Of a stretch of 64,000 bases of DNA, positions 22,144 through 33,176 are shown piece by piece. A model generated the notes under the pieces. That model saw nothing but the letters and a program-made list of their open reading frames with translations. It searched no databases and was not told where the DNA came from. Position 1 is the first letter of the stretch, and each line of letters starts with the position of its first letter. The position numbers and the translations under genes are program-made. The DNA is from Phaseolus vulgaris (Eukaryota; Streptophyta; Magnoliopsida; Fabales; Fabaceae), in the NCBI RefSeq assembly GCF_000499845.2, contig NC_023757.2, positions 37,595,314-37,659,313 on the forward strand, given 5' to 3'.

Positions 22144-23330
22144 TATATATACCCGAAGATCTTATTGAGTTTATCATATTGAGTTTTGTTGGTATTGGTT
22201 CCGTGATTGAGTTTTGTTAGTACTGATTGGGGGTGATTGTTGTGCTTCTTATTATCAAGTCTCCGTGGTTTCGTCGAATTATATCATGTTTGCTATCATC
22301 GATGTGGTTTTGATGTGGTTTTGTCGGATTGAAGAATGCAAGAATCTTTTATAGGATTGAAGAACGCCAATTCTGAATATGATTCTTTATGTGATGATGG
22401 CGATTTTTGAATCTTTTTTGATCAAATTCCTTTATCCTTTTCAGCTGGTGACTGGGTCTCTGAGATTTTTCTTCTACTTTCCTTTCTATTATTTGATTTA
22501 TCTGGTATTGATCACGAAAATAAGGATTGGACTATGATTTGTTTATCTGCAGTGGTGTAACACGTTTCTTAGTTAGTTTTCTTGATTTTTGGGCTGTACA
22601 GGGAAGACACGCAATGGATGTGAAATGAAGTATTATGTTTTCTTGACTTTCTTATGGGTTTATTCGTGACTGATTATTGGATTTCGTAGCCTAACTTGGT
22701 GTTTATGTTCACTCCCCTTCAGCAATTCGAGTTTCTGAGATTTGAAACCCTAAAAAGTTTGAAACGGTTGCAGCTCAAGACATCCCAATTCTCTCTATCT
22801 ATTGTTTAATTTCTCTCTACTTGATCTCCAGGGATTGGATTGTGTTCGACGTGTGAATTATTTTCCCTTAATGTTATGAGGCCCCAAGGGTTGAATTGGT
22901 GTTTGAATTATTTTCGCTTAATGTCCTGCAGAGTATGTTATGAGACATAAGGGTTGAATTGTGATTTGTTTCCTGTTTGGATGATTTGCATAATGTCCTG
23001 CATCTTATAGAATATGAATGGTTTGGTTTTCGCACGGTTCTCGCGAGTATGTTATAGCCACCATTCTTCCTTGGTTTTTAAGTCTTCAATTTATCTTATC
23101 ATTCTATACTTCGTCCTCGATTACCAGTTATACTTTCTTCAATTATTGTTCTTTACAGGGGTGTGGGGGTAGGACAGGTATCTGTGGGGATTACCAGTTA
23201 TACTTTCTTGAATTATTGTTCTTTACAGGGGTGTGGGGGTAGGACGTTCCTCGTGGTTGGTTGAAAATGGTGGATGAGCCACGCTCGACGGTATGAAAAA
23301 CACAACGACGAAGGGCAGAACATAACCTAA
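22050..23330 (+). repeat. 1.26-kb block, copy 1 of 3
   Basis: Begins in the promoter-like region and ends at GACGTTCCTCGTGGTTGG and the following ATGGTGGATGAG. It matches 27,730-28,990 nearly base for base over long stretches, and 25,980-26,790 lacks the promoter part. A local tandem duplication (ATTACCAGTTATACTTTCTT at 23,121 and 23,190) is absent from the other two copies. Sequences such as CCCTAAAAAGTTTGAAACGG recur in all copies. No conserved frame. Confidence 0.75.
22144..22151 (+). promoter_or_regulatory. TATA box of promoter-like start B
   Basis: TATATATA in the context CCTTTCTATATATACCCG, identical to start C and similar to start D. A transcription start near 22,175-22,185 would be expected. 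No ATG-initiated coding exon follows within several hundred bases. Confidence 0.4.
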
Positions 23331-25979
23331 GTATTTTTTGAGTTTCCTTCTATTATTTTTTTTCTTGTATTGATCACAGTACATAAGGATTGAACTATGA
23401 TTTGTTTATTTACAGTGTTTCGATTAGTTGGACAACGTCGCATATTCATCTTATCAAGTTCCTATAACTAGTAAATTCATTCACGTGAATTTTGAGTATA
23501 ATTCTCTATTTGAGTATGATGAGTTTTATACCTTTTGCGTAAATTTCTTTTCAGCTGGTGGCTGGTTTTTTGGCATTTCTTTTGCCTATGGATGATATGG
23601 AAAGCACACCGACCAAGGGCTCGACATAACCTTAAGTCTTTTTTGAGTTTCCCTTATATTATTTTTTTTATGGTATTACAAAAGGATTGAACTATGATTT
23701 GTTTATCTGCAGTGGTGTTTGGATTAGTTGGGTAATGTCACATATTCAACTTATGAAGTTTCTGTAATTAGTAAATTCATTTAGGTGAATTCTGAGTACA
23801 ATTTTCTATTTGAGGATGACGAATTTTAAACCTTTTTGCATAAATTTCTTTGCACCTTTTCAGTTGGTGGCTGGTTCTCTGGCATTTCTTTTGCCTATGG
23901 ATGATATGAAAAGCACAATGACCAAGGGGCTCGTCATAACCTAAGTCTTTTTTGAGTTTTCCTTTTTTTTTTCTTTTTTCCTGGTATTGTTCACAGTACA
24001 TAAGGATTAAACTATGGTTTGTTTATTTGCAGTGGTGTTGGATTAAATGGGTAACAACGCATATTCATCGTATCAAGTTTCTATAACTAGTAAATTCATT
24101 TACGTCAATTTTGACTATAATTTTCTATTTGAGTATGACGAGGAAAATTACTTAAATTTCTTTTCATTTGACCAAGGGCTCAACATAACCTTAAATCTTT
24201 TTTGAGTTTCCCTTATATTTTTTTTATGGTATTACATAAGGATTGAACTATGATTTGTTTATCTGCAGTGGTGTTTGGATTAGTTGGGTAAAGACGCAGA
24301 TTCATTTTATCAAGTTTCTATAACTTGTAAATTCATTTACGTGAATTTTGAGTATAATTATCTATTTGAGTATGATGAGTTTTAAACCTGTTGCGTAAAT
24401 TTCTTTTCAGCTGGTGGCTGGTTTTTTGGCATTTCTTTTGCTTATGGATGATATGAAAAGCACAACAACCAAGGGCTAGACATAACCTTAAGTCTTTTTT
24501 GAGTTTCCGTTCTATTATTTTTTTTATGGTTCTACATAAGGATTGAACTATGATTTGTTTATCTGCAGTGGTGTTTTGGATTAGTTGGGTAAATTTCTTT
24601 GCACCTTTTCAGCTGGAGTTCTCTGGCATTTCTTTCTCCTATGGATGATATGAAAAGCAGAAGGACCAAGGGCTTTGACATAACCTAAGTCTTTTTTGAG
24701 TTTTTTTTCTATTTCTCTTTTTCCTGGTATTGATGACAGTACATAAGGATTGAACTATGATTTGTTTATCTGCAGTGGTGTTTGGATTAGTTGGATAACG
24801 ACACCTATTCATCTTACAAGTTTCTATAACTAGTAAATTCATTTACGTGAATTTTGAGTATAATTCTCTCTTTGAGTGTGACGAGTTTTAAACCTTTTGC
24901 GTAAATTTACTTTCAGGTCGTGGCTGGTTTTTTGGCCTTTCTGTTGCCTATGGATGATATGAAAAGCACAACGACCAAGGGCTTGACATAACCTTTTAAG
25001 TCTTTTTTGAGTTTCCCTTATATTATTTTTTTATGGTTTTACATAAGGATTGAACTATGATTTGTTTATCTGCAGTGGTGTTTTGGATTAGTTGGGTAAC
25101 GTTGCATATTCTTCTTATCAAGTTTCTATAATTAGTAAATTCATTTAGGTCTATATGAGGATGACCGAGTTTTGAACTTTCTGCGTAAATTTCTTTGCAC
25201 CTTTTCAGTTGGAGTTCTCTGGCATTTCTTTCTCCTATGGATGATATGAAAAGTAGAAGGACCAAGGGGCTTGACATAACCTATTTTTCTCCTATGGACT
25301 ATGATTTGTTTATCTGCAGTGGTGTAACACGTTTCTATACTTCTTCCTTTTATTAAGAGCTTAGTTCGTTTTCTTGATTTTTTTGCTGTATAGGTAGTTC
25401 GTTTTCTTGAATTTTTGGGCTATACAGGGAAGGCACGGAATGGATGTGAAATGATGTATTATGTTTTGTTACCTTTAAGTATTTTTTGAGTTTCTCTTCT
25501 ATTATTTTTTTTATGGTTTTACATAAGGATTGAACTATGATTTGTTTATCTGCAGTGGTGTTTTGGATTAGTTGGGTAACGTTGCATATTCTTCTTATCA
25601 AGTTTCTATAATTAGTAAATTCATTTAGGTCTATATGAGGATGACGAGTTTTGAACCTTCTGCGTAAATTTCTTTGCACCTTTTCAGCTGGAGTTCTGGC
25701 ATTTCTTTCTCCTATGGATGATATGAAAAGCAGATGGATTAAGGGGCTCGACATAACCTAAGTATTTTTTTGAGTTTTATTTCTATTTTTCTTTTTCCTG
25801 GTATTGATGACAGTACATAAGGATTGAACTATGATTTGTTTATCTGCAGTAGTGTTTGGATTAGTTGGATAACACCGCATATTCATCTTACAAGTTTCTA
25901 TAACTAGTAAATTCATTTACGTGAATTTTGAGTATAATTCTCTATTTGAGTGTGACGAGTTTTAAACCTTTTGCCTATC

Positions 25980-26790
25980 TGGTATTGATCACGAAAATAA
26001 GGATTGGACTATGATTTGTTTATCTGCAGTGGTGTAACACGTCTCTATACTTCTTCCTTTTATTAAGAGCTTAGTTCGTTTTCTTGATTTATTTGCTGTA
26101 TAGGTAGTTCGTTTTCTTGAATTTTTGGGCTGTACAGGGAAGACACGCAATGGATGTGAAATGAAGTATTATGTTTTGTTACCCTTAACTTTCTTATGGG
26201 TTTATTCGTGACTGATTATTTGATTTCGTAGCCTAACTTGGTGTTTATGTTCACTCCCCTTCAGCAATTGAAGTTTCTGAGATTTGAAACCCTAAAAAGT
26301 TTAAAACGGTTGCAGCTCAGGATATCCCAATTCTCTCTATCTATTGTTTAATTTCTCTCTACTTGATCTCCAAGGATTGAATTGTGCTCAGCATCTCATG
26401 GAGTGTGTTATGAGGCCCTAAGGGTTGAATTGGTGTTTGAATTATTTTTGCCTAATGTCCTGCAGAGTATGTTATGAGACATAAGGGTTGAATTGTGATT
26501 TGTTTCCTGTTTGGATGATTTGCATAGTGTCCTGCATCCTATGGAATATGTATGGTTTTCGCACGGTCCTCGCGAGTATGTTATGGCCACCATTCTTCCT
26601 TGGTTATTTAAGTCTTCAATTTATCTTATCGTTCTATAGTTCATCCTCGATTGCCAGTTATACTTTGTTGAATTATTGTTCTTCACAGGGGGTAGGACAG
26701 GGATGTGTGGGTAGGACGTTCCTCGTGGTTGGTTGAAAATGATGGATGAGTCATTCTCGACGGTATGAAAAACACAATGACAAAGGGCTC
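25980..26790 (+). repeat. 1.26-kb block, copy 2 of 3 (promoter part missing)
   Basis: Starts CTGGTATTGATCACGAAAAT, as at 22,500 and 28,204, and ends in GATGAGTCATTCTCGACGGT. It lacks the TATA-box segment present in the copies at 22 and 28 kb. Confidence 0.7.
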
Positions 26791-27729
26791 GACATAACCT
26801 AAGTCTTTTTTGAGTTTTCCTTTTATTTTTCTTTTTCCTGTTATTGATCACAGTACATAAGGATATGATTTGTTTATCTGCAGTGGTGTTTGGATTGGTT
26901 ACTACGCATATTCATCTTACAAGTGGTGGCTGGTTTTTTGGCATTTCTTTTACCTATGGATTATATGAAAAGCACAACGACCAAGCATTTCTATTATTTT
27001 TATGGTATTACATAAGGATTGAACTATGATTTGTTTATATGCTGTGGTGTTTGGATTAGTTGTGTAACGTCTATGTTCATCGAATCAAGTTTCTGTAATT
27101 AGTAAATTCATTTAGGTGAGTTCTGAGTATAATTCTCTATTTGAGGATGACGAGTTTTATCCTTTTGCATAAATTTCTTCTCACCTTTTCAGTTGGTGGT
27201 TGGTTCTCTGGCATTTCTTTTGACTATGGATGATATGAAAAGCACAACGACCAATGGGCTCGACATAACCTTCAAGTCTTTTTTGAGTTTTCCTTCTATT
27301 TTTCTTTATCTCGGTATTGATCACATTACATAAGGATATGATTTGTTTATCTGCAGTGGTGCTTGGATTAGTTGGGTAACATCGCATATTCATCTTATCA
27401 AATTTCTATAATTAGTAAATTCATTTAGGTGAATTCTGAGTATAATTCTCTATTTGAGGATGACGAGTTTTGAACCTTTCGCATAATTTTTTTTTCACCT
27501 TTTTAGCTGGTGGCTGGTTCTCTGGCTTTTCTTTTGCCTATGGTGATATAAAGAGAACAACGACCAAGGGGCTCGACATAACCTAAGTCTTTTTTGAGTT
27601 TTGCTTCTATTATTTATATTTTCTGGTATTGATCACCGACCACAAGGATTGTAATATGTTTTTTTTTATCTGCAGTGGTGTTTGGATTAGTTGTGTAACG
27701 TCGCATATTCATCTTATCAACTTTCTCCT

Positions 27730-28990
27730 GTTTTGTGTCAGCGGTTTATTATAAGATAAGGATGACAATCTTTTTCAGCTCACCGCGTAATATAAGCTGT
27801 CAATCTTGACCCTCCCTTTCTATATATACCCGAAGATCTTTCGTGTTTATCATATTTGACTATGGTGATTGAGTTTTGTTGGTATTGGTTCCGTGATTGA
27901 GTTTTTGTTAGTACTGATTGGGGTGATTGTTGTGCTTCTTATTATCAAGTCTCCGTGGTTTTGTCGAAGTATATCATGTTTGCTATCATCGATGTGGTTT
28001 TGTCGGATTGAAGAATGCAATAATCTTTTATCGGATTGAAAAACGCAAGAATTATCATTATCGGTAACGCCAATTCCGAATATGATTGTTTATATGATGA
28101 TGACAAGTTTTGAATCTTTTGATCAAATTCCTTTATCCCTTTTCTGCTGGTGACGGGGTCTTTGAGTATTTTCTTCTACTTTCCTTTGTATTATTTGATT
28201 TATCTGGTATTGATCACGAAAATAAGGATTGGACTATGATTTGTTTATCTGCAGTGGTGTAACACGTTTCTTAGTTAGTTTTCTTGATTTTTGGGCTGTA
28301 CAGGGAAGACACGCAATGGATGTGAAATGAAGTATTATGTTTTCTTGACTTCTTATGGGTTTATTCGTGACTGATTATTGGATTTCGTAGCCTAACTTGG
28401 TGTTTATGTTCACTCCCCTTCAGCAATTCGAGTTTCTGAGATTTGAAACCCTAAAAAGTTTGAAACGGTTGCAGCTCAGGACATCCCAATTCTCTCTATC
28501 TATTGTTTAATTTCTCTCTACTTTATCTCCAAGGATTGAATTGTGTTCGACGTTTGAATTATTTTCCCTTAATGTCCTGCAGCATCTCATGGAGTATGTT
28601 ATGAGGCCCTAAGGGTTGAATTGGTGTTTGAATTATTTTCGCTTAATGTCCTGCAGAGTATGTTATGAGACATAAGGGCTGAATTGTGATTTGTTTCCTG
28701 TTTGGATGATTTGCATAGTGTCCTGCATCTTATGGAATATGTATGGTTATCGCACGGTCCTCGCTAGTATGTTATGGCGACCATTCTTCCTTGGTTTTTA
28801 AGTCTTCAATTTATCTTATCGTTCTATACTTCATCCTCGATTACCAGTTATACTTTGTTGAATTATTGTTCTTTACAGGGATGAGTGGGGATAAGACAGG
28901 GATGTGTGGGTAGGACGTTCCTCGTGGTTGGTTGAAAATGGTGGATGAGCCATGCTCGACGGTATGAAAAACACAACGACAATGGGCTCG
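27730..28990 (+). repeat. 1.26-kb block, copy 3 of 3, with promoter-like start C
   Basis: Nearly identical to 22,050-23,330, including TGTCAGCGGTTTATTATAAG, CACCGCGTAATATAAGCTGT and the TATA box. It lies inside the 300-bp monomer array, so a whole promoter-bearing block was copied into, or amplified with, the array. Confidence 0.75.
27821..27828 (+). promoter_or_regulatory. TATA box of promoter-like start C
   Basis: TATATATA preceded by CCTCCCTTTC, the same context as start B. Downstream sequence TGATTGAGTTTTGTTGGTAT is shared with starts B and D. Confidence 0.4.
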
Positions 28991-31790
28991 ACATAACCGA
29001 AGTCTTTTTTGAGTTTTCCTTCTATTTTTCTTCAACATAAGGATATGATTTGTTTATCTGCAGTGGTGTTTTGAACCTTTTGCGTAAATTTCTTTGCTCC
29101 TTTTCAGTTGGTGGCCGATTCTCTGGCGTTTCTTTAGCTTTTGGATGATTTGAAAACTAGAACGACCAAGAGCTAGGCATAACCTAAGTCTTTGTTGAGT
29201 TTCCCTTCTTTAACTTTTTTTTCTGCTATTGATCACAGTACATAAGGATTGAACTATGATTTGTTTATCTGCAGTGGTGTTTGGATTAGTTGGGTAACGA
29301 CACATACTCATCTTATCATGTTCCTATAACTAGTAAATTCATTTACTGAATTTTGAGTATAATTGTCTATTTGAGTATGACGAGTTTTATACCTTTTGCG
29401 TAAATTTCTTTTCAGCTGGTGGCTGGTTTTTTGGTATTTCTTTTGCCTATGGATGATATGGAAAGCACAACGACCAAGGGCTCGACATAACCTTAAGTCT
29501 TTTTTTAGTTTCCCTTCTATTTTTGTTATGGTATTGCATAAGGATTGAACTATGATTTGTTTATCTGCAGTGGTGTTTGGATTAGTTGGGTAACGTCACA
29601 TATTAATCTTATCAAGTTTCTATAATTAGTAAATTCATTTATGTCTATATGAGAATGACGAGTTTTGAACCTTCTGCGTAAATTTCTTTGCACCTTTTCA
29701 GCTGGAGTTCTCTGTCATTTCTTTCTCCTATGGATGATATGAAAAGCAGAAGGACCAAGGGGCTCGACATAACCTAAGTCTTTTTTGACTTTTTTTTTCT
29801 ATTTTTCTTTTTCCTGGTATTGATGACAGTACATAAGGATTGAACTATAATTTGGTTATCTGCAGTGGTGTTAGGATTAGTTGGATAACGACGCATATTC
29901 ATCTTACAAGTTGCTATAACTAGTAAATTCATTTATGTGAATTTTGAGTATAATTCTCTATTTGAGTTTGACAAGTTTTAAACCTTTTGCGTAAATTTAG
30001 TTTCAGCTGGTGGCTGGTTTTTTTGCCTTTCTGTTGCCTATGGATGATATGAAAAGCACAATGACCAACGGGCTCGTCATAACCTAAGTCTTTTTTGAGT
30101 TTTCCTTCTTTTTTTCTTTTTCCTGGTATTGTTCACAGTACATAAGGATTAAACTATGGTTTTGTTTATCTGCAGTGGTATTTGGATTAGATGGGTAACA
30201 ACGCATATTCATCGTATCAAGTTTCTATAACTAGTAAATTCATTTACGTCAATTTTGACTATAGTTCTCTATTTGAGTTGACACTATAGTTCTTTATTTG
30301 AGTATGACGAGGAAAATTACTTAAATTTCTTTTCAGCTGATCAAGGGCTCAACATAACCTTAAATCTTTTTTGACTTTCCCTTTTATTATTTTTTTTAGG
30401 TATTACATAAGGATTGAACTATGATTTGTTTATCTGCAGTGGTGTTATGATTAGTTGGGTAACTTCACAGATTCATCTTATCAAGTTTCTATAATTCATT
30501 TAGGTGAATTCTGAGTATAATTCACTATTTGAGGATGATGAGTTTTGAACATTTTGTGTAAATTTCTTTGCATATTTTCAGTTATTGGCTGGTTCTCTGG
30601 CATTTCTTTTGCCTATGAATGATATGAGAAGCACAACGACCAAGGGGCTCAACATAACCTAAGTCTTTTTTGAGTTTTCCTTATATTTTTCTTTTTACTA
30701 GTAATAATAACAGTACATAAAGATTGAACTATGATTTGTTTATCTGCAGTGGTGTTTGGACTAGTTGGGTAACGACGCAGATTCATTTTATCAAGTTTCT
30801 ATAACTAGTAAATTCATTTACGTGAATTTTGAGTAAAATTCTCTATTTGAGTATGACGAGGTTTAAACCTTATGCGTAAATTTCTTTTCAGCTGGTGGCT
30901 GGTTTTTTGGCATTTCTTTTGCCTATGGATGATATGCAAAGCACAACGACCAAGGGCTCGATATAACCTTAAGTCTTTTTTGAGTTTCCCTTATATTATT
31001 CGTTAATGGTTTTACATAAGGATTGAACTATGATTTGTTTATCTGCAGTGGTGTTTTGGATTAGTTGGGTAACGTCGCATATTCCTCTTATCAAGTTTCT
31101 ATAGTTAGTAAATTCATTTATGTCTATATGAGGATGACAAGTTTTGAACCTTCTGCGTAAATTTCTTTGCACCTTTTCAGCTGGCGTTCTCTAGCATTTC
31201 TTTCTCCTATGGATGATATGAAAAGCAGAAGGACCAAGGGGCTCAACATAACCTAAGTCTTTTTTGAGTTTTTTTTTCTATTTTTCTTTTTCCTGGTATT
31301 GATGACAGAACATAAGGATTGAACTATGATTTGTTTATCTGCAGTGGTGTTTGGATTAGTTGGATAACGACGCATATTCATCTTACAAGTTTCTATAACT
31401 AGTAAATTCATTTACGTGAATTTTGAGTATAATTCTCCATTTGAGTGTGACGAGTTTTAAACCCTTTTTGTAAATTTACTTTCAGCTGGTGCCTGGTTTT
31501 TTGGCCTTTCTGTTGCCTATGGATGATATGAAAAGCACAACAACCAAGGGCTCGACAAAACCTTAAGTCTTTTTTGAGTTTCCTTCTATTTTTTTATGGT
31601 ACTACATAAGAATTGAACTATAATTTGTTTATCTGCAGTGGTGTTTGGATTTGTATAACGTCACATATTCATCTTATCAAGTTTCTATAATTAGTAAATT
31701 CATTTAGGTCTATATGAGGATGACGAGTTTTGAACCTTTTGCGTTAATTTCTTTGCACCTTTTCAGCTGGAGTTGAGTTGTGAACTTGTT

Positions 31791-32841
31791 TGGAAGTTTT
31801 GCATGTAATCTCCTTTGAGCCTAGACTGCAATGTCTCTTATGCTGAAATCTTTGAAATCAGAATAATGAACCGGAGTGACAACAATGCTCTAACGCTGAA
31901 ATTTTTGAAATCAGTATAATAATGATCCTGAAATTGTTTAAATGCTTCACTTTTGTTTCAACAATCTCCATTTATGTTTCTCATTCTTCGAGTTTTGAAA
32001 TCAGCATTTATTTGTTTGCAGCACATTTTGTCTTTATTTGAGGTTTCTCTTTCAGATTGTTAACTCAACCAGTGATGGAATATAGTGGGACGGCTAACAT
32101 GTCTTATCAACAAGTTTGAGTGTTTATCCAAAACCATTCCATTCATTTCTTTTTCATATTTGTACAATTTGGAAAAGGATTGTATCCGAGAAAGATAATG
32201 GAGTTTTGGAGGTGAATTTGTTAATTTTAATCAGATTGACGAACGTCTCTTGGACAGGATTTCGTCTCTATTTGATATTTTCAGATTTGATCACCAAACA
32301 TATGGATTTTCTGTTGTCATTTGTTTTTGTGCAGTGATATTTGCATAATGTTTCATGCTACGTCTAATCAATCATGTTGTTTGGAAGTTTGTATGACTCT
32401 TGATAACAGGCTTTACAAGAGTTTGGGAGGATTAGTAATTTCAGAGGTGATACCTATTATCATATTTGTGTCTTGTAGTGTGAACTGTTCAAGTTTATTC
32501 ATTTGCAAGAGGGATCAATTCTCCACTTTTGATGCAGAAGATTAGATGGCTAACATTATTGTCCGTTCATTTGATCCAGCAAGAGCCCATTCTAGAAATG
32601 TGGTCTTCTCTTTAAAGGCCTTTAGTATTTTACTATCATAAATAGATATTATTTCTGGTTCTATTGTTTTGACTGAGAGGAAGTCACAAGTCTTGTTGAT
32701 ATATGATGATCTCTTATCATTTCCCCTTAATTCTTGGTTGTTGTTTTGACAGGGTAGGGTTTGGGGAGTCTGGGTTTTTGGATTAGGAATTGTCCAACCA
32801 CCAACAATGTGTGTACAAGTTTGAAATATATGATGTGCTTG

Positions 32842-32921
<80 letters not shown>

Positions 32922-32924
32922 TAG
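31791..32924 (+). repeat. Modules M3 (partial) to M5, copy C
   Basis: Resumes the mosaic after the monomer array: 31,800-32,110 matches 14,775-15,080, a single 67-bp unit lies at 32,155-32,230, then M5 matches 15,900-16,490 and ends in a long (TA)n. M5 is interrupted by the Copia element and continues at 35,708. Confidence 0.6.
32844..32919. repeat. (TA)n microsatellite, 76 bp
   Basis: About 38 TA units directly next to the Copia insertion. This is the longest of the equivalent runs in the M5 copies (38, 37 and 76 bp, and none at 44,985). Confidence 0.9.
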
Positions 32925-32926
32925 AG

Positions 32927-33164
32927 TGGAAAGAAATAGATGAAATATATTTCTGAGATATCTTACAAATGTGATTACAGTCTCTATTTATAGACTGTTT
33001 TACAAACTAATTAAAGAAAGAAATAATAGGCAATGAAAGTCAGAAATAATGAGTGTTTAAAGCTGTACAAATCAAATAAAATCAAATCACTAACAAATCT
33101 GTCCTAATAAATATAAAATGGAATCTGCACTTAATTATAACATAATTCTCCTGATTATGCAACA
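32927..33164 (-). repeat. Copia 3' LTR
   Basis: A 238-bp copy that reads TGTTGCATAATCAGGAG at its 5' end on the minus strand and closes with CTTTCCA. It is shorter than the 5' LTR by a 2-bp and a 4-bp deletion. Confidence 0.9.
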
Positions 33165-33176
33165 CTCCCCCTCAAG
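33165..33176 (-). other. Copia polypurine tract
   Basis: On the minus strand it reads CTTGAGGGGGAG, directly before the 3' LTR. The polyprotein stop codon TGA lies within it, as is usual for plant Copia elements. Confidence 0.88.

Larger units (their letters stand above)
23331..31790 (+). repeat. Tandem array of an approximately 300-bp monomer, about 25 copies
   Basis: Successive TTATCTGCAGTGGTG sites fall about 300 bp apart over long runs (for example about 29,270, 29,570, 29,870, 30,170, then 30,750, 31,050, 31,345 and 31,640). Each monomer carries in order: AAGGATTGAACTATGATTTG, the TGCAG site, GATTAGTTGGGTAAC, CTATAACTAGTAAATTCATT, TGAGTATAATTCTCTATTTG, GACGAGTTTT, TTTCTTTTCAGCTGGTGGCT, TTTTGCCTATGGATGATATG and AAAGCACAACGACCAAGGGC. 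Some units are truncated or fused. Two partial 1.26-kb blocks interrupt the array. Plus- and minus-strand frames of 60-133 codons recur but are shifted and interrupted between copies. Confidence 0.85.

Noticed and set aside
25353..25754. Minus-strand frame of 133 codons in the 300-bp array
   Set aside because: Spans a monomer boundary and a fused block. The neighbouring near-identical monomer breaks the frame. Kept only as a question about recurring antisense frames.
32761..32943. Frame with a (YI)n tract
   Set aside because: It is a translated (TA)n microsatellite.
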